Translations under genes and position numbers: made by a program | Source of the DNA: Peribacillus frigoritolerans | Lineage (GTDB): Bacteria > Bacillota > Bacilli > Bacillales > DSM-1321 | DNA length: 64,000 nucleotides | Direction of reading: 5' to 3' | Assembly (NCBI RefSeq): GCF_040250305.1 | Contig: NZ_CP158190.1 | Location: 4,992,001 to 5,056,000, forward strand | In this document: piece by piece, positions 8,585 to 16,174 of the stretch | Position numbering within the stretch: position 1 is the first letter of the stretch | Layout: each line of letters begins with the position of its first letter | The notes under the pieces: generated by a model | The model's database searches: none | Seen by the model: only the letters and a program-made list of their open reading frames with translations | Told to the model about the DNA's origin: nothing

Positions 8585-10237
8585 TTGGGGAAAATGAGCA
8601 AAAAGGTAGCAGGAATTACGTTAGCGGGAGCTGTAGCCATTTCATCACTGGGTATTTCAACAATGAAGGAAGATGTTCAGGCAAAAAACAAGAAAAAAGA
8701 ACCAACAAACGTCATCATGATGGTGATGGATGGGACAAGCACAGGAGCCACAACCCTTTCAAGGTGGTATAAAGGCGGTAATCTAGCCATGGATGAAATG
8801 CTTTCAGGCGGTATGCGTACATATTCTGCTGAATCGGCCATTACAGACTCAGCTCCTGCAGCAACAGCCCTTGCGACAGGAAATAAATCCAATGATAAAT
8901 TTGTCGGTGTCCTGCCAGCCATCGTTAATTCTCCAGGGCTGGATCCGGTTAATCCGAAAAATGCCCATAAACCAGTCGCTAACGTTTTGGAGGGTGCGAA
9001 ACAAGCCGGAAAGGCTACTGGCATCATTTCTACATCTGAAATCCAGCATGCTACACCCGCAGGATTCTCCGCTCACGTGACACATCGAAGCAATTATGGT
9101 GATATTGCGGAACAGCAGGTTTATCAGGGGATTGACGTCGTTTTGGGAGGGGGCAAGGAATCCCTTTTACCAGGTAAAACAAAAAATGCAAGAATTGATG
9201 GAGAAAACCTTTTGGAAGTGCTCGATGAAGACAAATATGATTTTGTTGAAACCCGTGACGAGCTGTTAAACTCCAAATCGAATAAAATTTGGGGAAGCTT
9301 TGCACCAAGTGCCCTGGCATATGATTTAGATCGTAAAACAACAAAGCCAAGTGAACCCACTTTAGCTGAGATGACCAATAAAGCCCTTAAAACCTTGAAA
9401 AAAGATAAAGATGGCTTCTTCTTATTTGTCGAAGGAAGCAAGATTGACTGGGCTGCTCACGGAAACGACACGATTGGAATGATTAGTGATACTTTAGCTT
9501 TTGATGATGCCGTGAACGAAGCCCTTAAGTTTGCAAAAAATGACGGAAACACGATGGTCATTGCTGTAACGGACCACGGGAACAGCGGAATTACAATGGG
9601 TAACGTAAACACGAACTCCTCCTACCCGGAAACACCCGTATCAGCTTATATCGATCCATTAAAGAAAGCGAAGATGACTGTTGAAGGAGCTTTAAGTAAG
9701 TTAAAACCAGATCATTCCAATCTAAAAGAAGTTGCAGCACTGTATGGACTGGATGAACTGACTTCTGAAGAAACAGCAAAACTTACCTCTTCTAAAAACG
9801 TAGGTGCTGAAATGACAAAGCTGCTTGCTAACCGTGCCAACATTGGCTTTACAACTGGCGGTCATACTGGGGAAGACGTATTCCTGTATTCTTATGGCCC
9901 TTCAAAACCGACTGGATTAGTGGAGAATACAGACCTCGCTAAAAAAATGGCCGAATTCATGGGCTTTGATTTACAAAAATTATCGAACAAACTCTACATG
10001 AATGCTAAAGATTCCTTTGAGAAAAAAGGATATTCAACCCGTATTGATGTGACAGACCCGAATAACCCAATTTTCGTAGCGAAAAAGGGGCAGCAAAAAG
10101 TAGAGTTGCCTGCAAATAAGAATATCGTTATCAGCAAGACCCCTAAATCCACTAAACAAAAGAAAATTAATGCTATCACCGTTTACAACGGAAAAGACTT
10201 CTATATATCTGAACAAGCATTAAAGGCAGTCAAGTAA
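8585..10237 (+). CDS. Secreted alkaline phosphatase 1
   Basis: A 550-residue exported phosphomonoesterase. The N-terminus is a signal peptide (KK followed by a hydrophobic stretch ending near AISSLGIST). Family motifs are NVIMMVMDGTSTG (metal Asp), TDSAPAATALATG (nucleophile Ser), EGSKIDWAAHGND (metal ligands), VTDHGNSG and FTTGGHTGEDV. It is about 100 residues longer than the second phosphatase at 16175-17542, because of an insert in the middle and a C-terminal basic extension (about 490-550). The TTG at 8585 was chosen since GGAGG lies 8 nt before it. A possible PhoP site (TTTACA at 8490) lies upstream but without convincing 11-bp repeats. It probably releases phosphate outside the cell under phosphate starvation. 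Confidence 0.92.
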   Translation: MGKMSKKVAGITLAGAVAISSLGISTMKEDVQAKNKKKEPTNVIMMVMDGTSTGATTLSRWYKGGNLAMDEMLSGGMRTYSAESAITDSAPAATALATGNKSNDKFVGVLPAIVNSPGLDPVNPKNAHKPVANVLEGAKQAGKATGIISTSEIQHATPAGFSAHVTHRSNYGDIAEQQVYQGIDVVLGGGKESLLPGKTKNARIDGENLLEVLDEDKYDFVETRDELLNSKSNKIWGSFAPSALAYDLDRKTTKPSEPTLAEMTNKALKTLKKDKDGFFLFVEGSKIDWAAHGNDTIGMISDTLAFDDAVNEALKFAKNDGNTMVIAVTDHGNSGITMGNVNTNSSYPETPVSAYIDPLKKAKMTVEGALSKLKPDHSNLKEVAALYGLDELTSEETAKLTSSKNVGAEMTKLLANRANIGFTTGGHTGEDVFLYSYGPSKPTGLVENTDLAKKMAEFMGFDLQKLSNKLYMNAKDSFEKKGYSTRIDVTDPNNPIFVAKKGQQKVELPANKNIVISKTPKSTKQKKINAITVYNGKDFYISEQALKAVK

Positions 10238-10258
10238 GCAACACATCTTTATAATGAT

Positions 10259-10290
10259 GAAGGAGCCCTTGTTTTAACAAGGGCTCCTTC
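10259..10290 (+). terminator. Terminator of alkaline phosphatase 1
   Basis: A perfect 13-bp stem, GAAGGAGCCCTTG with its complement, loop TTTTAA. The T-run is weak. Confidence 0.8.
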
Positions 10291-10391
10291 CGTCTATCAA
10301 CTCTCATCCTCCCTTTTAAATTTCAGTTTGATAAAGATACAGCAGCTTATTTTAATAAAAATAAAAGTAAAGTTGTAAAATCATTACATCA

Positions 10392-10661
10392 ATTAGAAAA
10401 GTGGAGATTGATGATGCAAGTGATTTAGCTCAATTAAAACTAAATTAAATTCTTTATTACGAGCAGGAGGAGTACCAAGTACATATTCACATGAAGAGAT
10501 GAGAAAAAGAAGTAATTGAAAAATTAAAAGAAAACCTCAAAAAATTAGAACAAGAAATAAACCAAAATAAATATTCCTTTTCAAGTTTTGTACGTGAAAT
10601 CTTATATAGTACACGTGATAAATGGAATTTAGAAATAGAAGAAGAAATTAAAAATAATTAA
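10392..10661 (+). pseudogene. Remnants of two or three decayed genes
   Basis: Three short coding-like stretches in different frames. At 10392-10448 the translation IRKVEIDDASDLAQLKL looks like the first strand and helix of a GNAT acetyltransferase, then stops. At about 10450-10519 another frame reads LLRAGGVPSTYSHEEMRKRSN and stops. At 10503-10661 a third frame reads 52 codons including KLKENLKKLEQEI and FSSFVREILYSTRDKWNLEIEEEI before a stop, with no good start. A/T content is higher than in neighbouring genes. These look like leftovers of acquired DNA. The GNAT assignment rests on one motif. Confidence 0.45.
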
Positions 10662-10714
10662 GCATCTAAAAAGGTCCTTATCTAAGATTAGATAAGAACC
10701 TTCAGACTGTAGAC

Positions 10715-10822
10715 AAATTAATAAAAGTTCCAGTTGATTTCAGAAATCTGCTCACTTTCCGCGACTGTCTGCCAAGCCGCATCAAGCAAGCGCCTGCGGG
10801 GTCTCGGCTAGCCAGTTATTCG
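10715..10822 (-). repeat. Dispersed palindromic repeat, family 1 (minus orientation)
   Basis: Contains GGGGTCTCGGCTAGCCAG and TTATTCGG, found again near 17925 and, inverted, at 25308-25330. The other end carries TTCCAGTTGATTTCAGAAAT, whose complement recurs near 25180 and 25395. It is preceded by GACTGTAGACAAA (10702). It has no coding capacity and probably forms a folded single-strand structure. Confidence 0.7.
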
Positions 10823-10990
10823 GCCGTTCACGCAGTTTTTCGACCTATCCCGTACTTTATTCAACCTACACTGCACTTTATTCGACCTACATTGCACCTT
10901 ATTCGACCGTTCACGAATATTTTCGACCTACACCGCACTTTATTCGGTTCATGAATCTTTTCGGCCTTCTCCTCACTATTCGGACTCCAA
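10815..10990. repeat. Degenerate 20-21-bp tandem repeat array (TATTCGACCTACACTGCACT type)
   Basis: About eight or nine successive units beginning TTCGRCC, for example TTCGACCTACACCGCACTT and TTCAACCTACACTGCACTT, at 20-21-bp steps. It fills the gap between family-1 repeat and rpsN. On the minus strand the unit contains AGGTCGAATA, a core shared with the array at 41139-41325. Not coding. Confidence 0.8.
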
Positions 10991-11026
10991 ACCCCTTTTT
11001 TTATGAATGATTTAGTACTCCCCGCT

Positions 11027-11296
11027 TCACCAGCTTGACTTTTTGACACCCGGCAGTTGCCCTTTATGAGCAAGTTCCCTAAAAACGATACGTGACATGT
11101 TGAATTTGCGCATATATCCACGGGGCCTTCCCGTTACTCCACAACGATTGTGAACCCTTGTCGGCGAAGAGTCACGAGGGAGTTTGGCCAATGCGGCATA
11201 ATCCCCTTTCTCCTTCAATTCCTTTCTAAGTTTTGCATACTTTTCGACCATTGCCAGCTGTTTTTCAGCTTTAATCACCTTTGATTTTTTCGCCAT
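11027..11296 (-). CDS. rpsN: 30S ribosomal protein S14, zinc-independent (C-) paralogue
   Basis: An 89-residue S14 of the long form. The two CxxC pairs of the short zinc-binding S14 are absent; only one Cys remains, in [18 protein letters not shown]. This is the C- type (B. subtilis RpsNB/YhzA) that replaces zinc-containing S14 when zinc is scarce. The C-terminus [11 protein letters not shown] is typical. It is the last gene of a run zagA - rpmG - FAD protein - rpsN, all on the minus strand, and Zur-box-like sites precede the run. AAAGGAGAAT lies before the ATG. Confidence 0.93.
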   Translation of the reverse strand: MAKKSKVIKAEKQLAMVEKYAKLRKELKEKGDYAALAKLPRDSSPTRVHNRCGVTGRPRGYMRKFNMSRIVFRELAHKGQLPGVKKSSW

Positions 11297-11335
11297 TTAT
11301 ATTCTCCTTTTTTAAAAATCTTGATTTTATAAAAT

Positions 11336-12505
11336 CTATAAACTATTCACAATTCGTTCCGCTGCCTGTCTTGCTCCCGATATATTCCTCGAAATCGGTC
11401 CCATTTCAAGTTCAGCCAATGCACCCGTGACATATAAACCAGGTCCCCACTGCAACGACTGCGATACAATCGGATAACCACATTCCGCGCAGCGTAAATC
11501 ATGCGACCGGATGACTGGAGTCAGCCAATCCTTCCCTGGCATTGATGACTTAAAGCCGGTCGCTAAAAGGATCGTCCCTGTAAGTTGAATGACCTTTTCG
11601 TATTTATTCCTGAGACCAATATGCCCGTCCCTCCACACAGCGCTTATCACTTCTTCATCCATTACACGTAATAATCCCTGTTTAACCTGATTCATCAGCG
11701 CTTTATGTAAGTCAGGTGGTACGGAACCCTTATTACGTGCCTGAATAATGGTCTCGCGTCTTTTTTGATAGCTAGTTATAGCATGGAAAGGACGCTGTTT
11801 TTTCGGCCCCAACCAACCAGGATCACTGTCGAAATCATGAATCCTAAATGGATGCCGCTTTAGTAGCGTTACGTCATTGGGATAGATCTTACTCAGCTTC
11901 AAAGCGAGATGGACAGAAGATATGCCTCCCCCAATGATCGTGATTGGTCCTTTTAATTGTGTCAGCTCCGGAATATTTTCATCGAATATGTGGTAAATGG
12001 AACCCTCATGCTCTTGTTTTAATTGCTGTGCCCAATCAGGCCAATAAGGCTGTTCTCCAATACCAATTGAAATCACAAGCTTTTGTCCCACAAGCCGTCG
12101 CTTGTTTTGCAATTGGATTTCCCAGCCCTGTCCCGTTTTGCAGGCAGAGGTGACTTCCCCTTGCACCCATGCCTTCTTAATGGATAAATCATCAGCCAAG
12201 TGAACACAATGTTCATTGAAGGATTGTAGGGACGGCCGCTTATATTGGCCATAAAAGTTATTGTTCCAGTCTGCCTTTTCCACATATTTCTGCAGGCTGA
12301 AGGGATTCACATCCAGATGGTGTACGGATGGAGAACGTAAATAAGGCATTGAAATGATTTCCGTACAATGCTTCCATCTTGCCAATGGTTCTTCATTTCT
12401 ATCAACAATCGCCAGCTGGTCCACTGTCGTTTTTCCTGACTTAAGTAAAAATGCCGCCATCGTCATACCTTGAATTCCTCCGCCAATAATGATCCATTCC
12501 AACAT
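11336..12505 (-). CDS. FAD/NAD(P)-binding oxidoreductase of the zinc-starvation operon
   Basis: A 389-residue flavoprotein. The N-terminal dinucleotide motif is IIIGGGIQGM and a second, NAD(P)-type motif is ITIIGGGISSVHLALKL near the middle. The C-terminal ATGF segment (ILLATGFKSSMPG) and GLYVTGALAELEMGP are typical of FAD-dependent pyridine nucleotide oxidoreductases and N-hydroxylating monooxygenase relatives. Start set at 12505 because AAAGGAGGGAAGTTC precedes it. A Zur-box-like sequence lies 35 bases upstream, in the gap after rpmG, and rpsN(C-) follows 40 nt downstream. Substrate unknown; the context suggests a role under zinc limitation. Confidence 0.75.
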   Translation of the reverse strand: MLEWIIIGGGIQGMTMAAFLLKSGKTTVDQLAIVDRNEEPLARWKHCTEIISMPYLRSPSVHHLDVNPFSLQKYVEKADWNNNFYGQYKRPSLQSFNEHCVHLADDLSIKKAWVQGEVTSACKTGQGWEIQLQNKRRLVGQKLVISIGIGEQPYWPDWAQQLKQEHEGSIYHIFDENIPELTQLKGPITIIGGGISSVHLALKLSKIYPNDVTLLKRHPFRIHDFDSDPGWLGPKKQRPFHAITSYQKRRETIIQARNKGSVPPDLHKALMNQVKQGLLRVMDEEVISAVWRDGHIGLRNKYEKVIQLTGTILLATGFKSSMPGKDWLTPVIRSHDLRCAECGYPIVSQSLQWGPGLYVTGALAELEMGPISRNISGARQAAERIVNSL

Positions 12506-12539
12506 GAACTTCCCTCCTTTTATATCCATCCTCTTCAAT

Positions 12540-12560
12540 AAAACAAAATCATTACGATTT
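12540..12560. promoter_or_regulatory. Zur-box-like site upstream of the FAD oxidoreductase
   Basis: One strong half site ATTACGATTT with a weaker partner AAACAAAAT, spaced as in the known Bacillus Zur box (TCGTAATNATTACGA core). It lies between rpmG and the FAD gene, so the last two genes may also be repressed by Zur from their own promoter. Confidence 0.7.
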
Positions 12561-12571
12561 AAACTTCATAA

Positions 12572-12721
12572 TTACTTCGTTTCACGGTGAAGCGTGTGTT
12601 TCTTTAATCGTGGGCAGTACTTTTTCAATTCGATCCTGTCCGGATTATTCCGCTTGTTTTTCGTTGTGATATAATTGCGGTCCCCTGATTCTGTGCATGC
12701 TAACGTAATGTTTACTCTCAT
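12572..12721 (-). CDS. rpmG: 50S ribosomal protein L33, zinc-independent variant
   Basis: A 49-residue protein starting [20 protein letters not shown] and ending [10 protein letters not shown], unmistakably L33. In zinc-binding L33 the sequence carries two CxxC pairs; here the positions read CTES and CPRL, so each pair has lost one Cys and zinc cannot be held in the usual way. This is the C- form used when zinc is short. AGGAGGAAATAAAA precedes the ATG. It lies 22 nt downstream of the zagA stop in transcription order and is followed by a Zur-like site. Confidence 0.93.
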   Translation of the reverse strand: MRVNITLACTESGDRNYITTKNKRNNPDRIELKKYCPRLKKHTLHRETK

Positions 12722-12743
12722 TTTTATTTCCTCCTAATGTTTT

Positions 12744-13937
12744 TTAATGAACGATTTCCGTAAAAGCAGGCAATCGATCTTCATATAAAGACCAATCCTG
12801 CTGTAACTCAATTTCCGTCAATAAGCATTGATCTAATTCATTTTCGATTTCCTGTTGATTCATTTGAATGCCAATCATCACCAGCTCCGTCATCCTGTCA
12901 CCGTATACTGCATTCCACCGTTCCAATAATTCAGGTGCCTCCTTTAAAATTTGGCCCTGTTCTTCCTCAGGGTAAGCTGCAATCCATTTACCGGCTGCTT
13001 GTAAAGTTAATGACGGTCCCGCCTGCGAAAGCAAGCCTGCCGTATCATTTCTCGATGCCAGCCAAAGGAAGCCCTTTGCCCTCACCACTTGTACGGGCCA
13101 ATTTTCTAACCATTCCATTAGCCTCTCGGGATGAAACGGTATTTCCCTTCTGTAAACGAAGGATGAAATCCCGTACTCCAGGGTCTCCGGGATATGCTCT
13201 TCATTCAATTCCTTTATCCAGCCCGCTCCTTGGCTTGCCTCTTCAAAATCAAATAAATGTGTATTCAATACATCCTTTAGCGGCACCTTGGAATGATTCG
13301 TTTCGATGATCCTCGCATCCGCATTCATTTTATGAAGAACCGCCTTTAATTCCTCAACGGCGTCAGCATCCATTAGATCGATTTTATTTAACAGGATGAC
13401 ATTGGCGAACTCTATCTGATCTATTAGTAGGTCGACCACTTCCCTGCCATCGGCAGCATCAGTTGCCTGCATCCTGTCAATAAGCGTTTCTCCGGAAGTG
13501 AAGTCTTGCCAAAAATTATACCCATCAACAACGGTAACCATCGTATCAAGCCGGCAATATTCCGATAAATCAATTCCCATGCTTTCATCAACATAGGAGA
13601 AGGTTTGGGCTACAGGTACCGGTTCGCTTATCCCAGTCGATTCAATTACGATGTAATCAATGTCCCCTTGTTTCGCCAATTTCTCCACTTCAATCATCAA
13701 ATCCTCACGAAGCGTACAGCAAATGCAGCCATTCTGCATTTCCACCAGTTTTTCATCCGTCCGGGTAAACCCTCCCTGTTTGACCAGCGAAGCATCAATA
13801 TTGATCTCACTCATATCATTAACAATGACGGCAACCTTCAGCTCATCCCGATTTTCAAGAATATGATTCAAGAGCGTCGTCTTTCCCGCACCAAGGTATC
13901 CACTCAATACCGTAACCGGAATTTTCTTCATCTCCAT
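12744..13937 (-). CDS. zagA: Zinc metallochaperone GTPase ZagA (YciC), COG0523 family
   Basis: A 397-residue G3E GTPase. The Walker A motif is [10 protein letters not shown], the metal motif is GCICC, the base-recognition motif is LLNKIDL, and a CobW C-terminal domain follows (about 290-390). B. subtilis ZagA (YciC) delivers zinc to folate enzyme FolE under zinc starvation and is the most strongly Zur-repressed gene there. It is the first gene of the minus-strand run with C- ribosomal proteins, and two Zur-box-like sites lie within 125 bases upstream. AAAGGAGTGG lies before the ATG at 13937. The operon context makes the zinc role convincing. Confidence 0.92.
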   Translation of the reverse strand: MEMKKIPVTVLSGYLGAGKTTLLNHILENRDELKVAVIVNDMSEINIDASLVKQGGFTRTDEKLVEMQNGCICCTLREDLMIEVEKLAKQGDIDYIVIESTGISEPVPVAQTFSYVDESMGIDLSEYCRLDTMVTVVDGYNFWQDFTSGETLIDRMQATDAADGREVVDLLIDQIEFANVILLNKIDLMDADAVEELKAVLHKMNADARIIETNHSKVPLKDVLNTHLFDFEEASQGAGWIKELNEEHIPETLEYGISSFVYRREIPFHPERLMEWLENWPVQVVRAKGFLWLASRNDTAGLLSQAGPSLTLQAAGKWIAAYPEEEQGQILKEAPELLERWNAVYGDRMTELVMIGIQMNQQEIENELDQCLLTEIELQQDWSLYEDRLPAFTEIVH

Positions 13938-13975
13938 CCCTTACCACTCCTTTACCTGATTTCTTTACTGTGCGT

Positions 13976-13996
13976 AAATCAAAATCATTACGATTT
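13976..13996. promoter_or_regulatory. Zur-box-like site 1 upstream of zagA
   Basis: Half sites AAATC(AA)AAT and ATTACGATTT around one central C, the same form as at 12540. It lies 39 bases before the zagA start. The 13938-14348 stretch holds no convincing protein gene, only this site, a second site and AT-rich DNA. Confidence 0.75.
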
Positions 13997-14039
13997 AAAT
14001 ACTAAAACCATCTCCCACGCGAAAACACTCTTTAATAAT

Positions 14040-14060
14040 AAAACGTAATCATTACTATTT
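14040..14060. promoter_or_regulatory. Zur-box-like site 2 upstream of zagA
   Basis: ACGTAAT-C-ATTACTATTT: the core CGTAATCATTAC matches 12 of the palindromic bases of the Bacillus Zur box. Two boxes 64 bp apart (about six helical turns) resemble the two-site control known for B. subtilis yciC. Confidence 0.8.
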
Positions 14061-14348
14061 GCAAGTTTTTTTCAAAATTGCCTCCGAATACTTCTCCTGA
14101 ACCAATGTAATCACGATTGCTCCGACACACGGATAAATGAAAGGTGCCGTCATACAATTTAAAACAAAAAAATTAAATGGAAGCCCAATCACACATTACA
14201 ACATGTGTATGGAACCTCCATTGCAGGTTTATCATTTAATGTACTTCCATATTGACAAGCAGCTGATCATTAACACAACGCTTCATTATCCAATACATTT
14301 TTCTTTTTCTTTGTTGCAAATCGAGAAAAAACTTATTGGGTACTGAGC

Positions 14349-14519
14349 TTATTCCGCCATTTCCCACCCTGAAGATGTTACTGTCTTTTGTTCAAAAGTT
14401 TCAATTTCTCTCTGTTTCGCCAGTTTAGAAGCTTGTGACATGGACCACGTTAAATTCCCAAAGGCAATCACTGTCCCGATCGAGATAACTAACACCTTTT
14501 TACAAAGTATTTTCTTCAA
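14349..14519 (-). CDS. Small membrane or secreted protein, 56 aa
   Basis: Found by eye. AGGAGG lies 6 nt before a TTG start. The protein opens with a basic end and hydrophobic helix (MKKILCKKVLVISIGTVIAF), then a charged tail KLAKQREIETFEQKTVTSSG and stop. This is the shape of a signal-anchored or exported small protein; the family is unknown to me. It lies upstream of, and in the same direction as, the Zur operon, but 289 bases separate it from the nearest Zur-like site, so co-regulation is doubtful. Confidence 0.6.
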   Translation of the reverse strand: MKKILCKKVLVISIGTVIAFGNLTWSMSQASKLAKQREIETFEQKTVTSSGWEMAE

Positions 14520-14630
14520 TAGCTTCCTCCTGAGAATGTATTGGAATACTCTAAATATAAACCAACATTGTTAACCTAACATGTAGCTGCTGTAAATGTA
14601 CGAAATTATTTTTGTACATATGTAAACACA

Positions 14631-14661
14631 AAAAAGCTGAGTGCATACGCAGTCAGCTTTT
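14631..14661 (-). terminator. Terminator of the GIY-YIG gene
   Basis: AAAAAGCTGA ... TCAGCTTTT hairpin just after the minus-strand stop. Confidence 0.7.
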
Positions 14662-14673
14662 CATAGGTGTTTC

Positions 14674-15048
14674 TTATTTATAAAATACTTTGTCGACGTT
14701 GTATTTAGCATGAAGTTTATTGATCATGTACGTTTCATAGATTTCACGTTCCATAGCGTCTTCGACTATAAGAATGTCAATTTTCTTGACTTCATTACGA
14801 TGATCTTTAATCGGAGAAACATTATCCTCGAAATGCTTCTTGACCCTTGGTCTTAATTTACGAGCTTTACCGACAAAAATCAGCTCATCGTTTTCATTGT
14901 AAAACAAGATGATGCCGCCTTTATCACGGGGAATCAAATGAAAATCGATAAACCCGTAAATTTCAGGAATGACAGGCTCGTCTCCTTCAATAACTTGCTT
15001 TCTTTGTTTGATGCTTATATCCGCTGCAGGGATTTCAATTTTAATCAT
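14674..15048 (-). CDS. GIY-YIG-like nuclease domain protein
   Basis: A 124-residue protein with a GIY-YIG fold signature at residues about 44-75: GGIILFYNENDELIFVGKARKLRPRVKKHF. The usual GIY tripeptide reads GII and YIG reads FVG, while the Arg-containing helix and a later Glu (AMEREIYETYMINKLHAKYN) are kept. Such stand-alone GIY-YIG proteins are common in Bacillus; their DNA role is undefined. With the Tyr residues replaced, catalytic activity is uncertain. Followed by a terminator. Confidence 0.7.
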   Translation of the reverse strand: MIKIEIPAADISIKQRKQVIEGDEPVIPEIYGFIDFHLIPRDKGGIILFYNENDELIFVGKARKLRPRVKKHFEDNVSPIKDHRNEVKKIDILIVEDAMEREIYETYMINKLHAKYNVDKVFYK

Positions 15049-15203
15049 TACAATTCACGTCCTCTATTTGTATAAGGTGAAACTTTCAATCGGAATCATG
15101 GTTTCACGTCAAGCCAATCACTATAATCTTAAAGGTAAATGGTATCATAATTATGAATGAAAAGCCATGTATGCCTTGATTGGTTTAAGATGATTCTAAA
15201 TAT

Positions 15204-15236
15204 AAAGAAGAAGACTCGCTGGGAGCCTCCTTCTTT
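15204..15236 (-). terminator. Probable terminator of the YpzG-like gene
   Basis: AAAGAAG...CTTCTTT with an inner GAGTC/GGCTC pairing; moderate quality. Confidence 0.45.
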
Positions 15237-15250
15237 ATCGGAAATATCCG

Positions 15251-15403
15251 TTACCACCTGTGAGCCTTTGCATTGCTTCTTAGTATAATGTTTGTTTGCG
15301 ATTCTTGCGTATGGCCATTAACTTGAGATTTTGAACGCTTAGGTCTTGTCCAATTATGGTGAAACTTTTGAGAATGTGGATCTAATTGATCTTTATAGCT
15401 CAT
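15251..15403 (-). CDS. YpzG-like small protein, 50 aa
   Basis: Found by eye. The ATG at 15403 follows GAGGTGACACAGA. The product is basic and His-rich, with the central run KRSKSQVNGHTQESQTNIIL, which resembles the YpzG-like family of small Bacillus proteins of unknown function as I remember it. No membrane segment. It is probably expressed on its own, with a modest terminator downstream. The family name is tentative; that it is a gene is supported by the ribosome site and the conserved-looking core. Confidence 0.6.
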   Translation of the reverse strand: MSYKDQLDPHSQKFHHNWTRPKRSKSQVNGHTQESQTNIILRSNAKAHRW

Positions 15404-15506
15404 TCTGTGTCACCTCATCATTAGGATTTGGATATTCCGTTCAGTGATAGTAATCCCCATCACTTGTTCTAGTATTTTATTTTTCCAAGGCATTTATACA
15501 TATCCT

Positions 15507-16154
15507 TTAAAAAGCGAATTCAGCTGACTTGCCTTTTGCAAGGACTTCCCCTTCTTCATCCACCGCATCACTTGTCATTAGGGATATGCCCTTTATGTTT
15601 CCATCATTTAGAATGAAACCAATGTTTCCGCTTTTTGAACCGTTTCCTTCTATTTCACCAGTAAGTTCTTCCAAGTAGATCTCATCTTCCCATGTCAGAT
15701 GTTCTCCTCTGTCCGTTTCGAGGAAAGCAACTGGGGAAAACTTAATTTTTTTATCCGTATTGTTTTTGATTTCCACGTTCACTTTTACGATATCGAAATC
15801 TTCATCATGCGTATAGCCGTGGAAGAAATCAATCATGCTGTAATCCGGAGTGGCATGCATCACTTTCATTTCTTTGACTTTAACCTCGATCGGGCCAACA
15901 TCCAGCGTTTCATTCACTTTTTTATAGGCCTTCAAAGTTAATTCGCCTTTGGCATCGGAAACGTTCTGTCCGATCTGGTTCAAGTTTATATCATCAGGAA
16001 GCTGCGGATTCGGAACATAGACATCCTTTTTTTCCAGTGGTCGTGCAATTTCCTCTGTTTTTTCTTTAGCTGTCGTTTCTTCTTCGTAAGCTGGTTGGGT
16101 ATTAAGAGCACCAAATGCCGTTAATAACAGGGCACCAATCATCAGTCTGTTCAT
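15507..16154 (-). CDS. Exported DUF4352-like protein next to alkaline phosphatase
   Basis: A 215-residue secreted protein. The start at 16154 (MNRLMIGALLLTAFGALN) gives a clear signal peptide and is preceded by GGGAGGGATTCA. The mature part begins acidic (about 25-60) and continues with a beta-rich domain: LDVGPIEVKVKEMKVM, FDIVKVNVEIKNNTDKKI, FLETDRGEHLTWEDE, the pattern of DUF4352 (telokin-like) extracellular domains. It begins 20 bases after the stop codon of alkaline phosphatase 2 and is probably in one operon with it. Function unknown; a phosphate-starvation role is inferred from position. Confidence 0.7.
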   Translation of the reverse strand: MNRLMIGALLLTAFGALNTQPAYEEETTAKEKTEEIARPLEKKDVYVPNPQLPDDINLNQIGQNVSDAKGELTLKAYKKVNETLDVGPIEVKVKEMKVMHATPDYSMIDFFHGYTHDEDFDIVKVNVEIKNNTDKKIKFSPVAFLETDRGEHLTWEDEIYLEELTGEIEGNGSKSGNIGFILNDGNIKGISLMTSDAVDEEGEVLAKGKSAEFAF

Positions 16155-16174
16155 TGAATCCCTCCCTGAAGTCA

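Noticed and set aside
14137..14346. Plus-strand 69-codon frame
   Set aside because: No ribosome site, unusual composition and no conserved motif.
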